DNA of 64,000 bases from Syngnathus acus (taxonomy: Eukaryota > Chordata > Actinopteri > Syngnathiformes > Syngnathidae): NCBI RefSeq assembly GCF_901709675.1, contig NC_051104.1, positions 7,756,501-7,820,500 on the forward strand. The letters run 5' to 3'. A program made the translations under genes and the position numbers. The notes below the pieces were generated by a model. That model saw only the letters and a list, made by a program, of their open reading frames with translations, was not told the DNA's origin and did no database searches. Below, one piece after another: positions 54,697 to 64,000 of this stretch. The first letter of the stretch is position 1. Every line of letters starts with the position of its first letter.

Positions 54697-57493
54697 CAAT
54701 ACACCCCCAGCTTTACTTTTTTAGCCGTGTGCTGTCTGCTAGAATAAGAAGTGCAGGTCCACTCGTGGTGAGCCAGCAGAGATTTGATCAAAAGCGTCTT
54801 CCGACGGCGGACAGAATATAAATCTGACTTGTATGAAACTGTGCACCTGTCAGACGTCAAGTTGACTTACGCAAGAATCGCACGGATCCAAGTCAGCAGT
54901 GGGCATACATTTGTCGTGATATTACAAATGTATGTGTTGTGCTGCAATGTTCTGTTACCCTTTTAAAAGTGAGTTAGCAAGCTATGGGAAAGAAAAAACA
55001 AAACGTTGCTCATCAAAGGAAAATTAACTGCAAAAGTCGGAGTACAAAGTTGCCAACAACGAAAAAGTGTTTTTCATCTTAGAACTTTTTTGTGAAAACA
55101 TACTTTATGCGCATAACATTTCAAAAAAAGTCAAAACATGAACATATTTAAAGAAATGAATCTTATTTTTCAATATCTGCATCAAACTTGAAAAAGATGT
55201 TGCTGTTGTCCAAACAGTGTTTAATTCTCATCATTTGAAATCCCCATTAAAATACCTTTTTATTCTTTTAATCATGTAAATAGTCTCGAATGAAGCTCAA
55301 AGCGACTCCAAACGCACCACGTCTTCCCCATGTCCACTTGGCTGCATGACAGACATACACACATCTGAGCACACTTGGAAATGCGAAATTAAGTTTGACA
55401 TTTCCACAAGTGGCACCATGGCAACTGTGAACAAGTACTGATGTCTGTCATAGGCACGCATACACGCACACACACACACACACACTCACCTGTCGATGCT
55501 GATGGCGCACAGATTGAGGATGCTGGCGGTGCACATCATCACATCCAGCGTGACGAAGACGTTACAGTAGAGACGGCCGAAAAGCCAGGCGCCGCCGACC
55601 ACCTGCGCACAACACACGGCCATGATGAGACCGCACATTTGTCACCGTGGTGTGTCGCGCTAATATTCATTTCCGTGGCAAAATGTTGGGGGAAAGGAAC
55701 AAAATCACAAATGCCAGTTCAGATCTTCTTGAGGTGTGGAGTGCCTCAATTGACTAAAGTCCTTAAACAAATGAAAGCAAAAAAGTGGCAAAACTCTGCA
55801 GCCTTGTCGATTGCGTAAGCTGAGCACATCAGTGAGGACGTGACTGCTACATTTTTTAAATTCTAATCAATCGATCAAATCGGTGAATGACCCAACCCTA
55901 CCTAATATGTTCTATTCTTTTTGCTTCAATCAACATTGCACGGGTAGTGTGGGAAAACCATGAACACAACCCGCACTGCGTTCCTCATGCTGAGCTCTCG
56001 CTGTGCAAAGCGACTCAGCGGGAGCGCCGATTGTTGCGATGCAAGCGGGAGGGAGGGAGAGAGGGGGGGAGGGAGGGAGGGAGGGAGGGGGTCGGCCACC
56101 ACCAATTAGGGAGCGGAAGCCGGCGCGAACCACCATTGCCTGGGCTGGGACGCTTCGCGCCTACGTGTTGTGGATGGAGGCGGCCATTATGGATGAATGA
56201 AATGACCAAATGAGCTGTCATTGGAACTTAGCACGTCTGCCTCACAATTCGGAGCTTTTGTGGAGTTGGAATCTTCTTCCACGTTCCAAAAATATGCTAG
56301 GTTCAATAGGTGTGACTGAGTGGGAATTCAAATGTACTTTTAAATTGAATTCTACACAATCTCACTTGCGGGAACCATTGGCCGTGCCCTTTAAATTGTT
56401 TCCGAGTGAAAATTTGACGTCTTAATGATTTATTACTCCCGTTTGAATTTGAAATGAGGGGACCCCCCCCCCCCCCCTGCATAAAGTGTGCCATCTATCT
56501 TTCAGCTTGGCCTGTTTACTGGCTCTCTCCTGCATCTGCCTAGTCGTCTGAACTCTAGGCGAAGACAAAGTATTCTGCTGACAAAGCGCAAACTTCGAAG
56601 GTAGCCAGGCAGCTGCTTATTCGACATTTTGGGACCGTCTGACTAGGGGGATAATATCGATTTGCGACTGTAGCCTTCTATAAACCCGGACTTCCTTGAT
56701 GCATTACAATGAATTACGTCCAGGGGGAGGGGCATGATATACAACGCTAGCCTTTTTTCTTATCCTCTACTATGGCTCTTCCAGAAACTGTGCAAAATGG
56801 CTTTTCATTTGTTTGTGATGAACCTTCCTGTCCTTTTTCGGCAATGGTCTTGAAGTGAAAAATACACTCTTTTTGACACTTGATTCCCCACATATATGAA
56901 AACCTTGCACTTTGTGCACATGCTATTCGCTGCGACAATTTGATGCATGTCTTTCATCAGCCGTCTCCGGAAGAAGGATGACAGCAAAGTATCTGCTTTG
57001 GTTTCCACTTTAGACAGCGTAGCCTTTTTCGTTGTCACTTGTGAATTCGGCTTGACTAATTAACTCCTCACCAAGGAGCAGTCCTTTCCTTCTGTAACTC
57101 TGAAAGTAGTCTCTCCTTAGTAGATGACAAAGTCCAAGTCATTTGAAGTAGCGGGTGTCAGGAGAAACGCTAGCAGAAGGACTCAAATGAAAGAGAAAAA
57201 AAAGCACGACAGTGTCTTACCTCCAGGTAGACGGCCCAGGGCATGACCAGCGAGGCCACCAGCAGGTCGGCCACGGCCAGGCTGACCACCAGGTAGTTGG
57301 TGGTGGTCTGCAGCGAACGCTCCCTCAGCACGGCCAGGCACACCAGCACGTTGCCGAACACAATGGCCAGGATGAGGAGGGAGTAGAGCATGGCGTAGTA
57401 GTTGCGCTCGCCGTTGCGGCCGTCCGACGCGCTGCCGTTGCGTTCGTCCGATACGTTCCACCATGGCTGCTCTGCTTGGCTCAGCATCGCCAT
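50812..57493 (-). CDS. drd3: D3 dopamine receptor (class A GPCR)
   Basis: Seven coding exons on the minus strand: 57493-57221, 55602-55490, 54117-53981, 53031-52838, 52013-51948, 51492-51126 and 51008-50812, giving 448 aa (human 400). The start [15 protein letters not shown] matches the D3 N-terminus; N-glycosylation sites NVS and NGS are present. Hallmarks are LAVADLLVA in TM2, the amine-binding Asp in [11 protein letters not shown] of TM3, DRY in SIDRYTAVV, the TM5 serine cluster [19 protein letters not shown] at the start of TM6, CWLPFF, NPIIY, and the short tail [11 protein letters not shown] ending in a Cys. It is a Gi/o-coupled dopamine receptor of neuronal membranes. Exon 5 (22 codons, phase 0 at both ends) lies in intracellular loop 3 and could be skipped in frame. 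Introns contain a (CA)n run, a G-rich run and AT-rich sequence. An acceptor at 57602-57604 suggests the 5' UTR is spliced. Confidence 0.97.
56048..56091 (+). repeat. G-rich run with quadruplex potential in drd3 intron 1
   Basis: The plus strand reads repeated gggag units with at least seven G-tracts of three or more. This fits the G3+N1-7 quadruplex pattern on the non-transcribed-sense side (the transcript is C-rich). Confidence 0.7.
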
Positions 57494-58027
57494 GTCCCGC
57501 CCACACCTTTGGCAGACCTGTATGGGCGGGCGGCTGGCTTTGTTGCTGTCGTACCGGACATGCTTAGAATGTATGCACGTTCCAAAAGTTGACAATTCCT
57601 CCTGTAGCAAAAATGCCACAAGATGGCGCCAAAGAAATACGAGGAAAGCATGTGGGGCGGGGGTGCCTTGCGATGATGTGTGACTGGCTGCGGGCTTCGC
57701 CGCTGTTTGCACTCCATCCATCCTCACCTTTACTACCAAAGAGACCGTCTGGCTGCGTGCAGCGCCATCACAATCTTAACACAAATCTTTTCCCTGTTCG
57801 ACTGAGCCGAGAAGCTCGTTGCTGAGCCGTCGGTAAATGCGCGTCGGATCTTGTCTTCAAAGAATGGGATGGGTGGGTGTCAGATATTTAAAACAACCAA
57901 AGCCTTCTTAGCTTAATGCTAATGAACAATGCAAACGCCATAGATGGACTAACAAATAGCATCCGTAACACAAATGGTGCAGCAATACACGTAAACAGAC
58001 AATAAAACCATCATCACGGCCGCTGGG

Positions 58028-58190
58028 CATATATTCTTTATCCTCCACGGAAAACCACTGATACTACTGCATCTTAGCAACTCAGTCATTGTTAAGGGAG
58101 ACTTATACTGCCCACTGGTGGCCAAGTCGTGTACACCAGAAGGAGCCACAATTAATCGGTCACAATGCAAAAGCTGTTCAATTCCTAATT
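58028..58190 (+). repeat. Dispersed repeat, copy B
   Basis: It shares a series of ordered blocks with 29855-29998 (catatattctttatcctc, ttatactgccc, cagaaggagc, gtcacaat, ttcaattcctaa). The inner part ctgcccactggtgg also resembles a CTCF core. Confidence 0.6.
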
Positions 58191-58774
58191 TCATCATGAA
58201 TTCCTTCATTTCATGGTGTTTTTAAGTAAAAGATGGTAGATTGCAGACAAACACACATTTCTGCCCATTAGCGCATATTTCTGTCATATACACACAATAT
58301 AGACATGTCCAACAGTTTGCATACTTGTCTGTCCCCATTGTCTGCCTCTCACTTCATCTTAACACAATCGACTTGAAATCCGCCAGTCACAAACACAATG
58401 GCAGGGACCTGAAGTCTAATATAATCCATCATTTGGCCATTCACATCCTACAGGTCACATCAAATTTAAACATCTGTCTCACGCGCACACACACACACAC
58501 ACAGTTGCACCTTGGAGCAAATTGAAATCTCAATCTTACACACACACACACACACACATTCAAATTAACACAAGGGAGTGAAATCTTTGCCATGTTGTCT
58601 TAATTAAGGCAACGGTGAAATCCAATTAAAGCCTGAAATGGCAGCGCCATATCTAGTTTAACCATCTCCCTTCCTGAAAAGAATTCATTCCAAGTAGGAA
58701 TAATTAGCCCTTCCAAATAAAGCCATTCAAGCCCCATAGAGAATTATAATGTCCACCCAAAGACTTTAACCTAC

Positions 58775-58935
58775 CTCTTAGGGTTTCCCGTTGGAGAAAT
58801 CATGAGATCCAAGCAAGCAGCATCTGTGCGGAGTTTAAACTTGTCTGCTCCTCGCGCCCATCTTTGCGCGGCGGTAGCGCGGCGACTGCGGCGCGCTCGC
58901 TGCCATTGCGCACAGACCAATGAGCGGGCGGATGG
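58775..58935 (-). promoter_or_regulatory. drd3: Putative drd3 promoter and non-coding first exon
   Basis: On the minus strand a CCAAT box (ccaat on the plus strand at about 58917) is followed by a CpG-rich stretch (58830-58915) and a good splice donor (aagag|gtaggt, exon end 58775). This is 1.3 kb upstream of the drd3 coding exon, whose own upstream acceptor at about 57602 could receive it. The assignment is inference from position and composition. Confidence 0.5.
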
Positions 58936-58960
58936 AGGCTCTCGCAGACAATGTGGCAGA

Positions 58961-59030
58961 CGTGCGTGTGTGCGTGCGTGTGCGTGCGTGCACACGCACG
59001 CACACACCCCTCCCTCCCTCCCTCCCTCCC
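58961..59030. repeat. Alternating Py-Pu run followed by (CCCT)n
   Basis: Bases 58961-59006 alternate strictly pyrimidine-purine (cg, tg, ca steps), typical Z-DNA-prone sequence. It changes from tg/cg to ca/cg in the middle, giving an imperfect inverted repeat. The (CCCT)n run at 59007-59030 gives six G-tracts on the minus strand. Both lie just upstream of the putative drd3 promoter. Confidence 0.8.
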
Positions 59031-60332
59031 TTAAGATGACGGCTGCTCATATTGATCATATTGATTTGAAATGAATGAGCAGGCATCAGGTGACCCTCAC
59101 TTTGTCATGTCAAGTAGCGGTGTCAAAATTAGTCGATGAATCCACAACTAATCTGTTTTGAAATTCATCAACAACTATCTTGATCAAGTAATCCCTTAGA
59201 GACATTTTTTTTTTTTTTTTCTCCGATTTTTCTAGACCTGATCTCTTGTGTCTAATCAAAGTAAAACAAACTTCTGCTTTTACTTTAGAAGTCAGTTAGG
59301 GAATCCCTAACTTTCAAAAAGGTCAATCCCTCAAGTGCGATATTTAGTTCACTAAAAAATCTCAAACAAGCAACAAATTGTTCCTAAATAGGGGGGGTGC
59401 CTTGTCTCGTCTCGTCGTGGCGCCTCACCAATTCCCCAAAGTAATTTGATATGTCTTTTCCAAAACCCTTAAGCCACTCATGCCCACTGAGCGTGACAAC
59501 AAAATGGGCGCATCTCCTTGGCGCGCACCCTAACAACAAGTCTTATTGATACTTTTAAGGCATTGTAAGGAAAAGTCTGCCCTGGCTTGTCCGAAGCCAC
59601 AAACATGACAGTGACCACAATTGGTCATTTTTCCAGTATTTGAAGTTGCGTTCAAGTGCCCAAATGACCTTGGCGCATCGAGGAACTCTGAGTCATCCTT
59701 CTTGCAGCCGAAAGACAACCGAAGAGAATCCGTCACAGCAATAACAAACACTCGTATATGGAATGTGTTATAGACTGCTCTTTGTATGTCTGGCAGTCTT
59801 GGAGTCAGCCAATCAATCTCACCCGCGCGTGAAAGAGGACATAAACCAGAATTGTGTCATTTGCGCTCCAAAAATCGACTCGCTGATAAATGAGGTGGAG
59901 GTTGCTTTTAAAATGTAAAATTGCGACCCGCTCCATTAAATGTACAGAGGCAGGCGACCCACCCACTTGCGCACATTGTCAGCCTATTTTGTCATTTTGC
60001 TGCCATCTACTGGCCAAACGCTGTAACTGCGTTTCATATCAATGCATTGCAGAAAGTCTTCCTTGATTAAGAACAGGATTTGAAAATTGCCATAACGTAG
60101 TGACAAAATAACCTGTGGGCAGAAAGTAGGTATAATATATACATGACAAATAAATACGAATGTAATGTAAACAAAAGTCCTCTGATGAGCTGCTGATTGT
60201 CCATATCAAACACAATGCTGTGCTTTTGCCTCAGTTTTCTTCTTCCTCTACGCAGGTTGTGTCAATCCTCCTAGATAAACAAAAAACGTTGTAAAAAAAT
60301 CTTTTTTTTTTTTTTCCACAGGGTTCATCAAC
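59031..60332. other. Interval between drd3 5' region and slc22a13 3' end
   Basis: No gene is seen. A poly(T) run lies near 59205-59220. A CTCF-core-like site, ctgccatctactgg, lies at 60000-60013. The slc22a13-like 3' UTR must occupy the right-hand part; no clear minus-strand AATAAA close to the stop was noticed. Confidence 0.4.
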
Positions 60333-62491
60333 TCACTTTAGTGCGACGTGTTCCTGAAGTTCAGCGTTGAGGGTCTCCGGCAGCAGCAGGCAGAGGGCCA
60401 CCGCGCTAATAGGTACGACGCCGTACACCAACATGGGGAAGGCGTCATGGTAGACGCCCAGCAGCCTTATCAGGGGTGCCAGGATGCCTCCCACACGAGA
60501 GCACATGGAGTTCAGACCCACGCCGCTCTGCCTAGCAACACACACAATGGTCAAAGCCATTTTTTAAATATTCGATTATTCCATAGCTGTAGGCGTCAAG
60601 AAACGAAATCTTACCTACCTTACCTTAGTGCGGTGGGGTACAGCTCTGCTGTGTAAACATACACGATGCAGTAGCAGCCAGTAGATGCAAATTTCCCAAG
60701 TATGGCTATGACCGTCGCAACGACAGGAAGGTCTGGAATGACAAAATGAGGGAGGGGGTGCATCAAAAATGTCCATTGTCTTCTAACAGTGCTTCTGCAC
60801 GTGTTCTTTTTTTTTTATCCAGAAGTTACCCTTGGGCACGGCGATGGTCGAGAGGCAAGCGGCCCCCGCCAGACACAACAAGACGGCCTCACAGCGTCGC
60901 CTCCCGAAGCGCTGGATGAGCGGGAGAGAACCCAGACGGGCGGGAATCTCCACCAGGCCAAAGACCAGCTGCGTCAAGTAGATGTCCAGTCCGAAGTTGC
61001 CCACGTTCAGGCTCAGGCCGTAGTACACCACGCTGATTCCGAACCTGGTGAGTGAGTCGTACTTTTTGCTTCTTGCTTTCCCTCGCGTCCGTCCATTTTG
61101 AGCGCTGTGAAATCCTCACCAGACGTAGCCCATGAAGAGCGCTCGTTTTCTCAAATATGGCACCCTGAAGATGTCCAACATACTGCCTCTGCTGGGCGAC
61201 TCATCCACATCCATCTAGAATGAGGATATTGTTGGAATGGCTTTTTGTTACGCTTGAGCATTATGTCGGGCTTTACTTTGTCCAGCAGATTTTGCGCCAC
61301 TTTCCTCCTGTTGACTTTTGCTGCTCTGCGCACCTCCTTCATGGCGTCCTCCTTCCTGCCCTGAGTCATGAGCCAGCGGGCCGATTCTGGCAGGATCCTG
61401 CCGGGTTCAAAGGTAGCTTTACTATTTTCTCCCTCCGATGTAAGTGTCATGTCCCGGGACCAACCAATAGAATACGGCCAGGACAAGAAGAATTGGGCTG
61501 TAGAGGGCCAGTTGGAGGCTCCTCCAGTCGCGGATGAAATAGGCCATAGCGGACAACAACATGAGACCGACGGGGTAAAAACTCTGGCTGATGATGGTGC
61601 AGAAGGCAAACTTGGACGACTCGCACCACTCGCCACCTTGGGTCAAACACAAGGGTGCCGTTGAGTTTTGGCAGCAACAACAAAAATTGGATGCATTGCT
61701 ATTGGCCGCACGTCACTCACCTATCACGAATGAGTTGGTCAGGATTCCCGCCATGGACGCACCACACAGGAACTTGAGAACAATATAAACGTGGACATTG
61801 GGAGAGAAGGCAGCACTGACGCCAAATAGGCAAAGAAGAAGAATGCTGAGCAAGACCACAAAGCGCCGACCAAACCTAAAAAAAAATACAACCATCACAT
61901 TGAATCAAGCGGATTATTGCCAAACGGACGAAGATTGTAAAGCACCTGTCAGCTACGGTGCCCGACACAAAGGCTCCGATAAGAAGTCCGGCCATGTAAA
62001 TAGACTGAGACGCCTCAATCAGCGTTCTTCTGTCACACACCAGATTAAACTGAAAAAAGAAAAAAAGAGCGTGAGAAAGGAAAATGTTGCCCTTACGACC
62101 AAGCGCCTCTCACCTCTGTCACAATGCTGGACGCTCCAGTCGGCACCTCAAACTTGGACCCGTTGAGGCAGGCCGAGGTCGCGTTGAGGCCGTACAGCTC
62201 GATGGTTTCCAAATCGGCCTGGACCGGCGTGAACATGAAGCAGGTCTGGAAGCTTCCATCCGGACTCACGGGGATGGTGAGCTCCTTCTGCCTCTCCAGG
62301 CTCTGGCTGGCGTCCACCCGCTGCAGGATCCAATCGGTGTCGCAGTGGTTGGGGAAGTCGAGGCCCGTGAAAACCTGACCGATGACATCGAAGGCCACGA
62401 AGATGTTGGGCACGCACAAGGCGGCCACCAAGCGCTTCTGGAATGAGCCGAACTCTCCGATCTCCTTGAGGATGGACGCGAAGGTACTCAT
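60333..62491 (-). CDS. slc22a13: SLC22A13-like organic anion transporter (MFS)
   Basis: Nine exons on the minus strand: 62491-62114, 62049-61946, 61875-61721, 61636-61465, 61397-61277, 61214-61120, 61044-60830, 60732-60624 and 60531-60333, giving 515 aa. The protein shows the SLC22 plan: a short N-terminus ([15 protein letters not shown]), TM1, a large extracellular loop with NAT and NGS glycosylation sites, and [23 protein letters not shown]. The MFS motif [11 protein letters not shown] spans the exon 2/3 junction. [47 protein letters not shown] and [16 protein letters not shown] follow. These blocks are closest to SLC22A13 (urate/nicotinate transporter) among members I know; SLC22A7 fits less well. 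It acts at the plasma membrane of transporting epithelia. Introns are about 65-170 bp. This gene is not part of the human 3q13 block. Confidence 0.85.
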
Positions 62492-63557
62492 GGTGGATCG
62501 CTCGCCCGCTGGACTGCAGAACAACGTGCAATCTAAAGGCTTTTCAGTCCTCCTCGTTAATATTTAAACGCTCACGTGTGTTTTTATCACGAGAAATCTG
62601 CTGTTACAAGTGCCGAGCAAAAATGTGTGGCTTTTTTTCATCACGGTCGGAACTGCAGTCATTTATTAACATCTTTATCACGCGAGGACAAAATCCAGTC
62701 GGCTCTGAAACCGGACCTCTGAGCAACCAGAACTGAGGGTAGGAAGAAAGAGAAAACGGGATGGAGAAGTTGACAAGCCAACAGTAGACACAAGGAAGAA
62801 AAGCAAAGACCCCCAAAAATGTAAACAACATACCACTATATGGGATGATGGGGTGATAAGACAACAGCACACCTAACGATAGCAGTAGTTATCACATTTG
62901 TACTGGCTGAAACGGGTTGAGGAAAGGAGATAAGAAAGCCGGAGAGAAGATCGCTCCCTGTCCCTGGTGAGTAATGTCAGAGTAGCTTACTATTTCAGTG
63001 TAGTCTATTTTCTCCCGTTGGTGATAGTGTTTCACGCAGTGATCATGTCGTGGGCTGTGGAACTCGATGTGGAGGCAATTAGTATGTACATTTGCTCTGC
63101 TGCCGTTAGGTAACTGGGGAGGAAATGCAGAACGGACACATTGGAAAAAAATAGGCAAAAGACCTATACTTGGTTTATTCATTTCACCCTTGATGGGTAG
63201 GTCATATAAAAATAGATTTCGATGGTGAATATTATTATTATTAAAAACCTGACTCAGACAGCAAACATAAAAGCATAACATATTTCAAATCACACATTCA
63301 ATGACCAATGTCAATTGATTTTATAGAAACATTATGAATGCATAAAATAATTGGAGTTGCGGGAAGCAAAAAAAAATTATGAAAGTGTGTTACACAAACG
63401 CGACGCGCGTATGACAACGTGCGTTTGTATAACCGAACGTGACCGAGCCTCAACCAGAGCTTGTCCGCAGGAGACAACCGGTTGGGTTTTGACCGTTGTT
63501 TGTGTTTTGGAGCCCGTTCTTGTTGTTGTTCCAATCGGTGGCTATCGACGAGCAGTC
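62492..63557. promoter_or_regulatory. Divergent 5' region of slc22a13 (-) and cry-dash (+)
   Basis: The two genes are head-to-head across about 1.07 kb. Near cry-dash are two AACGTG (CACGTT, E'-box-like) hexamers at 63416-63421 and 63436-63441, exactly 20 bp apart, and a D-box-like TTATGAAA at 63377-63384. Just before the ATG the sequence is GC-richer. No other coding sequence is recognised. Confidence 0.45.
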
Positions 63558-64000
63558 ATGTCCACTTCCCGAACGATAATCTGTTTGTTAAGAAACGATT
63601 TACGAATCCACGACAACGAGGTAAGAACGAACGCGCATTTACGTTCACGTCGTGTTAAAAACGGACGAGCACGCTTATATTGGATTGTTTTTGTGTGAGT
63701 AATCTTTTATTATGTTTTTTAAAATATATATATATATTTTAAGGAGCATTTTGTCGTTTTGTTGTTCTTGTTCTACAAGCTACTTTTAGCTCGTTTGCTG
63801 GCATGTGGAAGTTCCGGTGTACACTTTCACAATAAAATAGTTATCAGATCTGCAAATTGACTGTCACCACCACTCTTGACAGCATGACTCAATCCAAGTG
63901 GGAGATGACTGTAATGAAGTGCTATGTATGTATTGTGTCCCCCATGTAGGTGTTCTATTTTGCTGAAAAACACGCTGACCACGTCGTGCCGTTGTACTGC
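63558..64000 (+). CDS. cry-dash: Cryptochrome DASH, N-terminal part (truncated by window end)
   Basis: Exon 1 (63558-63620) encodes MSTSRTIICLLRNDLRIHDNE. A donor GTAAGA follows, and exon 2 starts at 63950 after an acceptor (ccccatgtag) with VFYFAEKHADHVVPLYC up to the window edge in phase. The LLRNDLRIHDNE..HADHVVPLYC pattern is the start of the photolyase-homology domain as found in CRY-DASH. These FAD/folate proteins repair pyrimidine dimers, chiefly in single-stranded DNA. Only 38 residues are visible, so completeness cannot be judged. The 6-4 photolyase or animal CRY alternatives fit less well. Confidence 0.85.

Noticed and set aside
62604-63281. Minus-strand open frames upstream of slc22a13
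   Set aside because: They lack similarity to any family I know, and the slc22a13 start at 62491 already matches the family N-terminus.

Overview
The window is vertebrate nuclear DNA, almost certainly from a ray-finned (teleost) fish. It carries nine protein-coding genes with spliced GT-AG introns, many of only about 60-120 bp. It also holds teleost-type repeats: a tRNA-derived SINE, a hAT-type MITE, a Tc1-like remnant and copies of a familiar fish dispersed repeat. The first eight genes follow the order and strand I recall for human 3q13.31: USF3(-), NAA50(-), ATP6V1A(+), GRAMD1C(+), ZDHHC23(+), CCDC191(-), QTRT2(+), DRD3(-). I cannot name the species.

Layout. 1-520: a 93-bp tandem array. 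1000-7801 (-): usf3, a bHLH transcription factor with long polyglutamine tracts. 9550-11492 (-): naa50, an N-terminal acetyltransferase. 13413-16429 (+): atp6v1a, the V-ATPase catalytic A subunit. 18051-24001 (+): gramd1c (Aster-C), a sterol transfer protein. 25901-28308 (+): zdhhc23, a palmitoyltransferase. 28831-35933 (-): ccdc191, a coiled-coil protein, tail-to-tail with zdhhc23. 36599-42822 (+): qtrt2, a queuine tRNA-ribosyltransferase subunit. 42.8-50.8 kb: a gene-free interval. 50812-57493 (-): drd3, the D3 dopamine receptor, with probable upstream untranslated exon and promoter near 58.8 kb. 60333-62491 (-): an slc22a13-like organic anion transporter. 63558-64000 (+): the first two exons of cryptochrome DASH, cut by the window edge.

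All splice models were built by hand from conserved protein sequence, GT/AG sites and reading phase. Seven models close exactly: usf3 2129 aa, naa50 169 aa, atp6v1a 617 aa, zdhhc23 412 aa, qtrt2 411 aa, drd3 448 aa and slc22a13 515 aa. The gramd1c model gives 634 aa from the first visible ATG. The 5' end of ccdc191 is unresolved.

These genes do not form one pathway; the block is a conserved syntenic neighbourhood of mostly housekeeping genes next to a neuronal receptor. I found no evidence of a wholly new biological system. The points most worth a second look are local: a tandem array carrying CTCF-core-like motifs, an intron inside the Q-rich part of usf3, an in-frame 66-bp cassette exon in the third intracellular loop of drd3, a bidirectional poly(A) signal shared by zdhhc23 and ccdc191, and a well-preserved hAT MITE with its target duplication.
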